35,543 bases of DNA from Paramuribaculum intestinale (GTDB lineage Bacteria > Bacteroidota > Bacteroidia > Bacteroidales > Muribaculaceae). Location of the stretch: NCBI RefSeq assembly GCF_003024925.1, contig NZ_PUED01000007.1, positions 1 through 35,543 on the forward strand, written 5' to 3'. Position 1 is the stretch's first letter; the number at the start of each line of letters is the position of its first letter. Made by a program: the position numbers and the translations under genes. The notes beneath the pieces are model-generated. The model was not told the DNA's origin. It was given only the letters and a program-made list of their open reading frames with translations, and made no database searches. Shown piece by piece: positions 8,420 through 17,078 of this stretch.

Positions 8420-8893
8420 ATGATACCGCACATAAGAACATTCACACTTCTGACGGCACTGACGGCCATCCTCATCGCCACATCGTGCAGCAGCGACGAC
8501 ACACGCCGTTTCGACGACGAACTGCGTCAGGCCGACATGGCCGTGGCCGAAGGCGATATGACAGCTGCCACAAGCATAGCCCGCCGCCTCTCCGACGAGC
8601 ATCTCGACGCCATGACCACAGGCCAGCTTTGCAGGCTGTCGATACTCTACATGCAGCTTTCGGACGACGGTAACCAGAGCGAAAACATATCACGCGCCAC
8701 CGACTGCTACCGAAAGGCTTTCGCCACCGATTCCGACTCCGCGCGCCAATATTATTCGCAACTCGGCCCCGAACAGACCGCCAACGCGCAGATGCTGGCC
8801 ACTATAGCCGGGAGCATCGGAACCGCCCTGCCCGGAGAGGCCGAAACCGACACCCTGCCGGAGACAATAATCAACGACAGCCATGAACACTGA
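8420..8893 (+). CDS. Small lipoprotein of unknown function
   Basis: A 157-residue protein with a signal peptide (LLTALTAILIA) ending in the lipobox IATSC, Cys23 being the likely lipidated residue. The mature part is helical and resembles one or two TPR-like units (DDELRQADMAVAEGDMTAATSIARRL, then CRLSILYMQLSDD and CYRKAFATDSDSARQYYSQL). I do not recognise a named family. It lies between dnaX and the SUI1 gene, and its last 11 nt overlap the SUI1 start, so the three are probably one transcript. The function is unknown; a cell-envelope location is all the sequence supports. Confidence 0.75.
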   Translation: MIPHIRTFTLLTALTAILIATSCSSDDTRRFDDELRQADMAVAEGDMTAATSIARRLSDEHLDAMTTGQLCRLSILYMQLSDDGNQSENISRATDCYRKAFATDSDSARQYYSQLGPEQTANAQMLATIAGSIGTALPGEAETDTLPETIINDSHEH

Positions 8894-9230
8894 CTGGACC
8901 GACAGCCTCGCAGCCCTGCGGGCCACACTCCCCGGAGCCGATGAGCCCGCCGACGACGGACAGACTGCCGAAGAGGCATCCGACACATCCGCTACAGGCA
9001 ACCGTCAGCTGACCCTCTGCTACGAGCGCAAGCAGCGTCGGGGCAAACCGGCCACGATCATCACCGGATTTGACTGCTCCGACGAGCAACTCTCGGAGAT
9101 CGCCTCCAAGATAAAGAAACGGCTTGCAACGGGCGGATCGGCCCGCGGCGGAGAGATACTCGTGCAGGGCGACCGCCGCGAAGAACTCCGCACGCTGCTC
9201 GCCGACATGGGCTACAAGGTAAAAGGCTGA
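8883..9230 (+). CDS. SUI1/eIF1-like translation factor (YciH family)
   Basis: A 115-residue protein. The first 40 or so residues are acidic and probably disordered; the rest is the SUI1/eIF1 fold with its signature basic loop and glycine patch (ERKQRRGKPATIITGFD, KIKKRLATGGSARGGEILVQGDRREEL, ending LLADMGYKVKG). In eukaryotes eIF1 checks start-codon selection on the small subunit; the bacterial YciH role is less settled and may be to limit initiation under stress. The start overlaps the upstream lipoprotein gene by 11 nt, and the helicase start follows the stop after only 2 nt, so translation of the three is likely coupled. Confidence 0.9.
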   Translation: MNTDWTDSLAALRATLPGADEPADDGQTAEEASDTSATGNRQLTLCYERKQRRGKPATIITGFDCSDEQLSEIASKIKKRLATGGSARGGEILVQGDRREELRTLLADMGYKVKG

Positions 9231-9232
9231 CG

Positions 9233-12079
9233 ATGCTTACCATATATCGCGCTTCGGCCGGATCGGGCAAGACCTATACTCTCGCCTACGAATACATCAG
9301 ACTGCTGCTCGGACACACCGACCGCGACGGACGCCACCGCCTCAACAACGGCAACCGTGGCGGACACCGCAATATCCTCGCCATAACCTTCACCAACAAG
9401 GCCACAGGCGAGATGAAGCGCCGTATAATCCACGAACTCGCCCTTCTGGCCGGATGCGAGCCGGGCTGGGACTCGCGGTCAGGCTACATGGAGGACCTGA
9501 AACGCCATTTCGAAGCCACCGCCGAACAGATAGCCCGGGCCGCACGCGAAGCTTTGACCGGCCTACTTTTTGATTTCAGCCAGTTTCAGGTATCGACCAT
9601 CGACTCCTTTTTCCAGACGATACTTCGCACATTCGCCCGTGAAGCCGAGCTTACGGGCAACTACGAACTGACGCTTGAAGCCGCACCGAGCGTCAGCGAG
9701 GGAGTGGCCCGCCTGTTCAAGTCGCTTGAAGAGGACGACAGCCGCAACAACGGCATCATACTGGCGCAGATCACCCGTCATCTGCTCAACAAGATGAACG
9801 AAGGAAAAACCTCAGATCTGCTCAACCGCTCGGGGAAAGCCTACCAGACTCTGGTCAGAGAGATATCGAGCATGAACGACGAGGATTTCGCCACACGCCA
9901 CGAAGGCGAAGAGGCCACAGCCCACGACCTGACGATGGAGTATCTCTCTGATCCGACACGGCTCAACCGGTTTGCCTCGGCACTCATGAACGAAATATCG
10001 GCGCTCACGCGCAAAGCACAGCTCCGCGCCACCGAATGCCTCGACGCGATAGAGCGCCATGGCCTCGGCACCGGAGTGTTCAAGGCCAACCACTTCATCA
10101 AAGGCCTGGAGAAAGTGAAGGCCGATCCGTCATCCGACAGCGGCGCCACCACCACCGTGAAGCCCGCCGCCGAAGGGGTGGAATCGGTGCTCAACAAAGG
10201 GCGCACCCTCCCGCCTGAAGTGGAGGCGTCGGTCATCGCCGCCTCCGAGGCCATACTCGCCTGCCGTACACGCGGCAAGATATGCCGTCAGTTGCTTGAC
10301 TCCACACTGTCGCTGTCGCTCATGCGCCACGCCATGCGCTATATCGACGAAGTGCGGCAGGAGAGCAACGCCCTGCTGCTCGACGACACGAAGACACTGC
10401 TCAGCCGGATCATCGGCGACAACGACACCCCCTTCGTCTACGAACGCATGGGAGTGTGGCTCAACCACTTCCTGATCGACGAATTTCAGGACACATCGCG
10501 CATGCAGTGGGACATACTGCGGCCTCTTGTAGAGCAAGGCATTGCACCCGGACACGACTCTCTGATAATCGGCGACGAGAAACAGTGCATCTACCGTTTT
10601 CGCAACTCCGACCCGACGCTGCTCGGCTCACAGGTGGCCCCCGACTTCGGCGCCCTTGACTTTCAGGAGAAAGGCAACACCCCCGGCTCCAACACCAACT
10701 GGCGGTCGTCGGCCACAGTGGTCGACTTCAACAACCGTCTTTTCGAGGCCATGGGTCCTGCAAGAGCCGGCGAAGGGGTCTACGGCAACGTACACCAGCT
10801 TGTAGCGGCCAAAAACCAGTCGGCTCCCGGCTATGTGGAGGTAGAACGCATCACTCCGCCGCAAGGCTCTACGATGGCCGACGAGGCTCTTCCGCGGATG
10901 TATGACAACATCGTGCGTCAGTTCCGGGCCGGCTACCGCCCCGCCGACATAGCCATACTTGTCCGCGACGGCAAAGACGCCACACAGGTAGCGGAATACC
11001 TGTCGGCACGACAGCACGACAACCACGACGATCCGCGATTCGGCATCACGAGCGACGAATCGCTCCGCCTGCAGGACTCCCCCGCCGTAAAAATGATCAT
11101 CAGCGCTCTGCGACTCAGATCGACCACCGCCGACGACGTCAGGGAACGGCGCCGCAGCATGCGTGAGGTGACGCTGCTGACATCGCGCTTCGACGAAGCC
11201 AAAGGCCGCGGCCTGAGCGATTCCGACGCCCTTGAAGAGGCCGTAGGGCGCCGAGGCGAACAGGCAGCGGAAAGCAACAACGAATCATGGGATCTGGTGA
11301 CACTCGTCAACTGGATCATCCGCGAGCGTGTCCCGGCTGAGATGGCCTGCGACCAGAATGCCGCTATCTCGGCCTTTGTCGACGCTGTGACCGAATATTC
11401 CGCAGCCAACGCCCCCGACCCGCGCAGTTTCCTGCGGTGGTGGGACATCAACGGGCGCCGGCTGTATGTGCAGACCCCGCCCGACACCATGTCGGTCAAT
11501 CTGATGACTATCCACAAATCCAAAGGCCTGCAATGGGCCTGCGTACACGTACCGATGGTCGACTGGGACGCCGTTTCGCTCAAAAGCGACGAATGGTTTC
11601 CTACCCGCGGACTCACCCTCGAGGGCTGCGACACCGCCGACATACCTCCCTACGTGAGACTACGCCCATGCATTGAGATGCTCGCCACCCCGATGGGAGC
11701 GCGCTACCAGAGACGCGTCAGAGAGATGGCCACGGATGAAACCAACGTGATCTACGTGGCCTTTACACGCGCGGTCAACGAACTGTGTGTCTACTACAAA
11801 ATGCCCTCTGCGCCAAAGGACACTACGGCGGGCGAATTTGTGGGACATGCCCTCATGGATGCCTACGGACAAGAATCGGTAACCATAGGCTCACACACTT
11901 CACCTCCGCCACGCGAGGAGAAGAAGGGCACCGCGCTCGAACCGACCGCCAGCGGCGAAATGCCGCGCTTCAAGGCCGGCATACGCACCGACCTATGGAA
12001 TGCGATCGAGCTTGACGACGACCCGGAAATGATCGACGCTACCGCCGAGCCGACCGACGCTATCGCCGGTGACGACTGA
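9233..12079 (+). CDS. UvrD/RecB-like superfamily 1 helicase
   Basis: A 948-residue SF1A DNA helicase of the RecB/AddA type. All helicase motifs are visible: I (ASAGSGKTY, about residues 7-15), Ia (ITFTNKATGEMKRRI), II (LIDEFQDTS, about 413), III (IIGDEKQCIYRFRNSDP, about 445), IV (NTNWRSS), V (VNLMTIHKSKGLQW, about 755) and VI (VIYVAFTRAVNELCVYY, about 838). Such enzymes process double-strand breaks for recombination. Only about 95 residues follow motif VI and they contain no PD-(D/E)XK nuclease motif. No AddB-like partner lies next to it; the next gene is convergent after 22 nt. It may therefore be a helicase-only or C-terminally shortened member. It is the last gene of the dnaX run. Confidence 0.88.
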   Translation: MLTIYRASAGSGKTYTLAYEYIRLLLGHTDRDGRHRLNNGNRGGHRNILAITFTNKATGEMKRRIIHELALLAGCEPGWDSRSGYMEDLKRHFEATAEQIARAAREALTGLLFDFSQFQVSTIDSFFQTILRTFAREAELTGNYELTLEAAPSVSEGVARLFKSLEEDDSRNNGIILAQITRHLLNKMNEGKTSDLLNRSGKAYQTLVREISSMNDEDFATRHEGEEATAHDLTMEYLSDPTRLNRFASALMNEISALTRKAQLRATECLDAIERHGLGTGVFKANHFIKGLEKVKADPSSDSGATTTVKPAAEGVESVLNKGRTLPPEVEASVIAASEAILACRTRGKICRQLLDSTLSLSLMRHAMRYIDEVRQESNALLLDDTKTLLSRIIGDNDTPFVYERMGVWLNHFLIDEFQDTSRMQWDILRPLVEQGIAPGHDSLIIGDEKQCIYRFRNSDPTLLGSQVAPDFGALDFQEKGNTPGSNTNWRSSATVVDFNNRLFEAMGPARAGEGVYGNVHQLVAAKNQSAPGYVEVERITPPQGSTMADEALPRMYDNIVRQFRAGYRPADIAILVRDGKDATQVAEYLSARQHDNHDDPRFGITSDESLRLQDSPAVKMIISALRLRSTTADDVRERRRSMREVTLLTSRFDEAKGRGLSDSDALEEAVGRRGEQAAESNNESWDLVTLVNWIIRERVPAEMACDQNAAISAFVDAVTEYSAANAPDPRSFLRWWDINGRRLYVQTPPDTMSVNLMTIHKSKGLQWACVHVPMVDWDAVSLKSDEWFPTRGLTLEGCDTADIPPYVRLRPCIEMLATPMGARYQRRVREMATDETNVIYVAFTRAVNELCVYYKMPSAPKDTTAGEFVGHALMDAYGQESVTIGSHTSPPPREEKKGTALEPTASGEMPRFKAGIRTDLWNAIELDDDPEMIDATAEPTDAIAGDD

Positions 12080-12101
12080 CCCGGACCGCGCTCAAAAAAG
12101 C

Positions 12102-14381
12102 TCAACGTCCGCGGCCATAAATCTTGCGGTAGACCAGAACCTTAAGCCGACCGAAACGCCGCTCGGCCTCATGCAAGGCGGCGGCACGTCCGTCGGCATC
12201 AGCCGCCGCATCGAGCATCCGGCCGATCTCCCCGCAAGTGTCGCCGTCGATCAGGCGCGACTCATCGAGCCGACCCAAAGCCACGCACTCCGCCAGATGC
12301 CCCACGACGGTCGAAAGAGCCAGACCGCGCAACGCGGCTATATCCTCGGGCGATGTGCCGTCGTCAAACATACGCAGTGACTCGAAAGTGGAATATCCTC
12401 TGGGACGCTTCTCCTTGCGTCCGGATTCACCCTTACGGCTTCCGGAAGCCGGTTTGTCGGGCTTGGCACGCATCTCCACAATGCCGGAATCATCGCCCTG
12501 AAGCGCGATCCGCGCCTTGATATCGAGATATGCCTCCACGCTGAAATCGGCATCGGACAGCGACGTCAGCACCTTGTATTTGGCAAGCATAAGCTCCCAC
12601 GCAACATCGCGCGCCGCCTCCACCCTGCGGCGGTAATTCTTGTTGCCTATATCTGACGGAACCCTCTGCACCAGCTTCAACAGCGGCGACAGCTTTTCAA
12701 TAAAATACGCACACCCTCCTCTGACCTTGAGCCGCAGCTCCTCCGACCCCTTCAGAGCCTGCGCCCCTCCGGGATATGAGGCGTAAATACGGCCAAAACG
12801 CTCTCCGACCGCATCCAGATCATCGGCCATATCCTTTGACGCACGTCCATAGACATCAAACAGCTCCGGATGCACCGGAGCCACAAACTCCTGAACCGCG
12901 CGCGACAGCGCGTCAAATTCACGCCGTATGCGCCCGAAATCAAACACCTCCACCAGATTGCGTATATAGAACTCGTCGGCGAGCCTTGAAGCCATAGCCT
13001 CGTCGGGAGTTCCGGCCACAGCCTCGCGGATAAATCCCGTCACTCCTGGATCGGTAATCACCGAACGATCCGACAATGGCGTGTCGAGTACCAGTCCGTC
13101 GAGCGAACGACACCGGCTCAGAGCCACATAGGCCTGTCCGGGAGCAAACGACGAAGCCGCATCGATTATAGCACGGTCAAACGTCAGCCCCTGGCTCTTG
13201 TGGATCGTTATGGCCCATGCCAGACGCAACGGCATCTGCACGAAACGCCCCTCCTCCTTCTGGGTGATCTTCTGAGTTGCTTCGTCGACATCGTAACGCG
13301 TATTGACCCACTCGGCCGGCTCCACACATATCTCCTCGTCCTTGCCGAGCGGCCTGACGTCAACCCTGCCGTCGGAGAGCGATGTGACAGTGCCTATCAT
13401 GCCGTTGAAAAACCGGCGCTCCGGCCCGTCGTTGCGTATAAACATCACCCTCGCCCCGACCTTGAGAGTCACCTCCTCGTCGGCCGGATAGGCCGACGGC
13501 GGAAATTTGCCCTCGATCCGGGCCCGGAACACTGTGGGCTGCCCGGCGAGTGACGCGAGCTTCCCCTCGTTGACAGCCGCAGCCCGGGCGTTATGGGTTG
13601 TGAGGCGTATGTATCCCTCCTCGTCGGCCGGATCGAATCCCGGCCGATAGCGTCCGTTGAGTTTCCGGAGCAGCGTGTCGTCGATATTGCCGTCGCGCAC
13701 GGCGTTGAGCATATCAACAAAATCCCGGTCGGTCTGCCTGAACACTGTCTGCAACTCTATGGTCAGCATCCCGGCCTCGCGCAGCGCATGGCTGTCGAAG
13801 AAATAAGGCGACTTATAATACGGCCGCAGCAGCTCGCGGTCGGCATCGCGCACCACCGGCGACAGTTGTCGCAGATCGCCTATCAGCAGCAGCTGCACCC
13901 CGCCGAAAGGCCTTGACGGATCACGAAACCGCCGCAGAGCCATATCCATGGCATCCATCAGATCGGGACGCACCATGCTGATCTCGTCTATCACAAGCAG
14001 CTCCATACCCGCAAGTATGCGACGCGTGGAGCGCGACGGCTTGAAATACTTCTCCTCGCCCACAAACCCCTGCCCGGGGATATAGCAGGTCAGCGGAAAA
14101 TGGAAGAATGAGTGGATGGTAGCTCCATCGGCATTGATGGCCGCCACTCCTGTCGGCGCGAGCACCACCATGCGTTTGCGTGAGGTGGCCCGCAGCCGCC
14201 GGAGAAATGTCGTCTTGCCGGTGCCGGCCTTTCCGGTAAGAAACAGGTTGGCTCCCGTCTGCTCCACTATGCGGAAGGCAAGATCCATCTCTCCGCCTAC
14301 CGTCATGGCAGCGATATGCTCACAAGCTTGCGGAGCCATATCGGCGCCGTCGGTATAATCGTATTCCATCGGTCTGTTCAC
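12102..14381 (-). CDS. Pif1-like DNA helicase with C-terminal HTH domain
   Basis: A 759-residue SF1B helicase. It has Walker A GKAGTGKTTFL (about residues 48-58), motif Ia LAPTGVAAINADGATIHSFF, Walker B LLVIDEISMVRPDLMDAMD, motif III LLLIGDLRQLSPVV, and the C-terminal motifs ITIHKSQGLTFDRAIID and GQAYVALSRCRSLDGLVL. Pif1 enzymes unwind 5' to 3' and clear G-quadruplexes and RNA-DNA hybrids during replication. After a linker with a Lys/Arg-rich stretch (GSRKGESGRKEKRPRG) comes a helix-turn-helix region (SPEDIAALRGLALSTVVGHL) of the kind called HTH_40 in Bacteroidetes helicases. It converges on the RecB-like helicase and is read from a promoter that overlaps the divergent one at 14385-14420. Confidence 0.92.
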   Translation of the reverse strand: MNRPMEYDYTDGADMAPQACEHIAAMTVGGEMDLAFRIVEQTGANLFLTGKAGTGKTTFLRRLRATSRKRMVVLAPTGVAAINADGATIHSFFHFPLTCYIPGQGFVGEEKYFKPSRSTRRILAGMELLVIDEISMVRPDLMDAMDMALRRFRDPSRPFGGVQLLLIGDLRQLSPVVRDADRELLRPYYKSPYFFDSHALREAGMLTIELQTVFRQTDRDFVDMLNAVRDGNIDDTLLRKLNGRYRPGFDPADEEGYIRLTTHNARAAAVNEGKLASLAGQPTVFRARIEGKFPPSAYPADEEVTLKVGARVMFIRNDGPERRFFNGMIGTVTSLSDGRVDVRPLGKDEEICVEPAEWVNTRYDVDEATQKITQKEEGRFVQMPLRLAWAITIHKSQGLTFDRAIIDAASSFAPGQAYVALSRCRSLDGLVLDTPLSDRSVITDPGVTGFIREAVAGTPDEAMASRLADEFYIRNLVEVFDFGRIRREFDALSRAVQEFVAPVHPELFDVYGRASKDMADDLDAVGERFGRIYASYPGGAQALKGSEELRLKVRGGCAYFIEKLSPLLKLVQRVPSDIGNKNYRRRVEAARDVAWELMLAKYKVLTSLSDADFSVEAYLDIKARIALQGDDSGIVEMRAKPDKPASGSRKGESGRKEKRPRGYSTFESLRMFDDGTSPEDIAALRGLALSTVVGHLAECVALGRLDESRLIDGDTCGEIGRMLDAAADADGRAAALHEAERRFGRLKVLVYRKIYGRGR

Positions 14382-14384
14382 TGT

Positions 14385-14420
14385 ATTGCGAAATTAGGCA
14401 TTATTCCATAACTTTGCAAA
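14385..14420. promoter_or_regulatory. Overlapping divergent promoters (Pif1-like gene / DUF5009 remnant)
   Basis: Plus direction: ATTG at 14385-14388, 20 nt, TAACTTTG at 14409-14416. Minus direction: TTTG at 14420-14417, 21 nt, TAATTTCG at 14395-14388 (one mismatch to TAnnTTTG). The two -7 boxes are back to back, 13 nt apart, and each -33 box sits at the outer edge of the opposing -7 box, so the two polymerases could not bind together. Confidence 0.7.
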
Positions 14421-14445
14421 AATCACAAGAAATCACCACCACATA

Positions 14446-14652
14446 ATGACCACCGCCTCCACAACCGCCCTTCCGGTGCAGGGGCGCCTCAAATCGCTCG
14501 ACCTGCTACGCGGACTCGACCTTTCATGCTCGTCGGACTCCAGCCCCATATTAGGACAATGGTATGACACGGTGTTGACCGCCGGCAACTTCGCCATCGT
14601 ATTCCTGATTCTCGCATGGATGCACCGCGACCGCCTCTGTATGCGCATCTGA
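14446..14652 (+). pseudogene. Remnant of a DUF5009/HGSNAT-like membrane acyltransferase
   Basis: This 68-codon frame starts with RLKSLDLLRGLDL, the usual N-terminus of the DUF5009/heparan-alpha-glucosaminide acetyltransferase-like membrane proteins of Bacteroidetes. It ends with a helix and basic tail (TAGNFAIVFLILAWMHRDRL) like their last transmembrane segment. Several hundred residues in between are missing. At 14521-14525 the sequence CTTTC would read DLFMLVGLQP, the expected continuation, if one more T were present, so a 1-nt deletion is also likely. The intact promoter at 14385-14416 still faces it. The family assignment rests on remembered motifs only. The alternative, a genuine 68-residue one-helix protein, cannot be excluded. 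Confidence 0.6.
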
Positions 14653-14693
14653 CATGCTGCGGATGCGGGGATGCCGCGTCGCAGGAGGGAAAT

Positions 14694-14724
14694 TTTGCAT
14701 TGTGGGGAGAATGATGTAATTTTG
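14694..14724 (+). promoter_or_regulatory. Promoter of the suf operon
   Basis: TTTG at 14694-14697, a 19-nt spacer and TAATTTTG at 14717-14724 match the Bacteroidetes promoter consensus exactly. The start of transcription would be near 14731, giving a leader of about 70 nt before sufB. Confidence 0.8.
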
Positions 14725-14731
14725 TATCGGT

Positions 14732-14776
14732 CTTGCCGGGGGCAAGTCCGCATGGTGTCGGCTCAACAATGACACC
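14732..14776 (+). promoter_or_regulatory. Two hairpins in the suf leader
   Basis: CTTGCC (14732-14737) pairs with GGCAAG (14741-14746) across a GGG loop, right at the predicted 5' end of the mRNA. GGTGTC (14754-14759) pairs with GACACC (14771-14776) across an 11-nt loop. AACAA (14765-14769) in that loop could instead pair with TTGTT (14784-14788). A role in mRNA stability or control is inferred, not shown. Confidence 0.45.
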
Positions 14777-14801
14777 GCCAAGGTTGTTACACTAAAGACT
14801 T

Positions 14802-16274
14802 ATGAAAACGAACGACCCATCGCCTGCAATGCAGCATAAAGCGCCGGCCGAAGCTGTGGCCGCCACCGGCGAATACAAATACGGATTCACCACCGACATA
14901 GACACCGACATACTGCCTCCCGGACTGTCGGAGGACACCATCAGGTATATCTCCGCACAGAAGCAGGAACCTGAATGGCTTCTCAACTTCCGCTTGAAAG
15001 CATATCGCAAATGGCTGACGATGAAGATGCCCGAATGGGCGCATCTCGACATACCGCCCATCGACTATCAGGCGATCAGCTACTACGCAGCTCCGGTGAA
15101 GAAAGAGGGGCCGAAAAGCCTCGACGAAGTGGATCCGCAGCTTATCGACACATTCAACAAACTCGGCATACCGCTTCAGGAGCAGAAACAGCTTGCAGGA
15201 ATGGCTGTCGACGCAGTGATGGACTCCGTGAGCGTCAAGACCACCCACCGCCAGCTGCTTGCCGACAAAGGCGTGATATTCTGCTCCATCTCGGAAGCCG
15301 TCAGGGAGTATCCGGATCTGGTGCGGCGCTATCTCGGATCGGTCGTTCCGGCATCCGACAATTTCTTCGCCGCCCTCAATTCGGCGGTATTCTCCGACGG
15401 ATCGTTTGTCTACATCCCCAAGGGCGTGCGTTGCCCGATGGAGCTCTCGACCTACTTCCGCATCAACGCCAAAGGCACCGGTCAGTTTGAACGCACCCTT
15501 ATCGTAGCCGACGACGACTCCTACGTCAGCTATCTCGAAGGGTGCACCGCCCCGATGCGCGACGAAAACCAGCTTCACGCCGCCATCGTGGAGATCGTGG
15601 TGGAGAACCGCGCCGAAGTGAAATACTCTACCGTCCAGAACTGGTATGCCGGCGACCGCGACGGCCGCGGCGGCATATACAACTTCGTCACCAAGCGAGG
15701 ACTCTGCCGCGGACGCGACTCAAAGCTGTCGTGGACGCAGGTCGAGACCGGATCGGCAATCACGTGGAAGTACCCCTCATGCGTGCTTGCGGGCGAAGGC
15801 GCCACCGGCGAATTCTATTCCGTAGCCGTCACCAACAACCGCCAGCAGGCCGATACGGGCACGAAAATGATACATCTGGCACCCAACACCCGCTCCACAA
15901 TAGTCAGCAAAGGCATTTCGGCCGGACGGAGCCAGAACTCCTACCGCGGCCAGGTGAAAGTGGTGGCCTCCGCACATGGATGCCGCAACTACACCCAATG
16001 CGACTCCCTGCTGCTCGGCCCCGACTGCGGAGCACACACATTCCCCTATATCGATGTCATGAACGACAGTTCGGTAGTGGAGCACGAAGCCACGACATCG
16101 AAAATCAACGAAGAGCAGATATTCTACTGCAACCAGCGCGGCATACCCACCGAAGAGGCCGTAGGGCTTATTGTCAACGGATATGCCAAGGAGGTGATGA
16201 ACAAGCTGCCTATGGAATTTGCCGTAGAAGCCCAGAAACTGCTCCAGATATCGCTCGAAGGGAGCGTGGGATGA
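14802..16274 (+). CDS. sufB: Fe-S cluster assembly scaffold SufB
   Basis: A 490-residue core scaffold subunit of the SufBCD complex, on which new iron-sulfur clusters are built in the cytosol. The N-terminal half has the SufB-specific region ([22 protein letters not shown]), and the C-terminal beta-helix carries [21 protein letters not shown]. The conserved cysteine in [14 protein letters not shown] and the glutamate in [10 protein letters not shown] are the residues that in E. coli SufB take up sulfur and help form the cluster. Length matches the family. It is the first gene of sufBCDS, 38 nt ahead of sufC, read from the promoter at 14694-14724. Confidence 0.97.
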   Translation: MKTNDPSPAMQHKAPAEAVAATGEYKYGFTTDIDTDILPPGLSEDTIRYISAQKQEPEWLLNFRLKAYRKWLTMKMPEWAHLDIPPIDYQAISYYAAPVKKEGPKSLDEVDPQLIDTFNKLGIPLQEQKQLAGMAVDAVMDSVSVKTTHRQLLADKGVIFCSISEAVREYPDLVRRYLGSVVPASDNFFAALNSAVFSDGSFVYIPKGVRCPMELSTYFRINAKGTGQFERTLIVADDDSYVSYLEGCTAPMRDENQLHAAIVEIVVENRAEVKYSTVQNWYAGDRDGRGGIYNFVTKRGLCRGRDSKLSWTQVETGSAITWKYPSCVLAGEGATGEFYSVAVTNNRQQADTGTKMIHLAPNTRSTIVSKGISAGRSQNSYRGQVKVVASAHGCRNYTQCDSLLLGPDCGAHTFPYIDVMNDSSVVEHEATTSKINEEQIFYCNQRGIPTEEAVGLIVNGYAKEVMNKLPMEFAVEAQKLLQISLEGSVG

Positions 16275-16312
16275 CCCGCATCATATCATAACCGAACAAA
16301 AAAATTGCCACA

Positions 16313-17071
16313 ATGAGCAAACTTCTTGAAATAAAAGGACTCCACGCCTCGGTCGAGGGCAAGGAGATCATACGCGGACTCGACCTTGAGATAGGCGCCG
16401 GCGAAGTCCATGCCATAATGGGACCCAACGGCTCCGGCAAGAGCACCCTTTCGGGTGTGCTGGCCGGAAACCCATCCTACCGCGTCACCGGCGGCAGCGT
16501 CAGCTTCCACGGCGTCGACCTGCTGTCGCTCTCGCCCGAAGACCGCTCCCACGAAGGACTGTTCCTGTCGTTCCAGTATCCGGTGGAGATACCCGGAGTG
16601 TCGATGACCAACTTCATGCGCGCGGCAATCAACGCCAAGCGCAAATATTTCGGCGAGGATCCCATGCCCGCCACCGAATTCCTCAAACTCATGCGCCAGC
16701 GCCGCGAGATAGTGGAGCTTGACAACCGCCTGGCATCGCGCTCGGTCAACGAGGGCTTCTCGGGCGGAGAAAAGAAGCGCAACGAGATATTCCAGATGGC
16801 TATGCTCGAGCCGCGGCTCTCGATACTCGACGAAACCGACTCCGGACTCGACATCGACGCCCTGCGCATCGTAGCCTCGGGCGTCAACCAGCTGAAAACA
16901 AAAGACAACGCCACCATAGTCATAACCCACTACCAGCGTCTGCTCGACTACATACGCCCCGACTTCGTGCATGTGCTATATCACGGCCGCATAGTACACA
17001 GCGGCGGACCTGAACTCGCGCTCGAACTCGAAGAGCGTGGCTACGACTGGATCAAGCAACAAGTCGACTGA
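16313..17071 (+). CDS. sufC: Fe-S assembly ATPase SufC
   Basis: A 252-residue ABC-type ATPase without membrane partner, which drives the shape changes of SufBCD during cluster assembly. It shows Walker A GPNGSGKST (about residues 36-44), Q-loop FQYPVEIPG, the signature FSGGEKKRNEI, Walker B LSILDETDSGLD and the switch histidine in VITHYQRLLDYI. All are typical of SufC, including the Glu-Thr-Asp after Walker B. It sits between sufB and sufD, with 7 nt to the sufD start. Confidence 0.97.
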   Translation: MSKLLEIKGLHASVEGKEIIRGLDLEIGAGEVHAIMGPNGSGKSTLSGVLAGNPSYRVTGGSVSFHGVDLLSLSPEDRSHEGLFLSFQYPVEIPGVSMTNFMRAAINAKRKYFGEDPMPATEFLKLMRQRREIVELDNRLASRSVNEGFSGGEKKRNEIFQMAMLEPRLSILDETDSGLDIDALRIVASGVNQLKTKDNATIVITHYQRLLDYIRPDFVHVLYHGRIVHSGGPELALELEERGYDWIKQQVD

Positions 17072-17078
17072 CCCTGCC

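Noticed and set aside
12080-12101. Terminator between the two convergent helicase genes
   Set aside because: The 22-nt gap has an A-run, but I could not find a stem with correct inverted pairing next to it.
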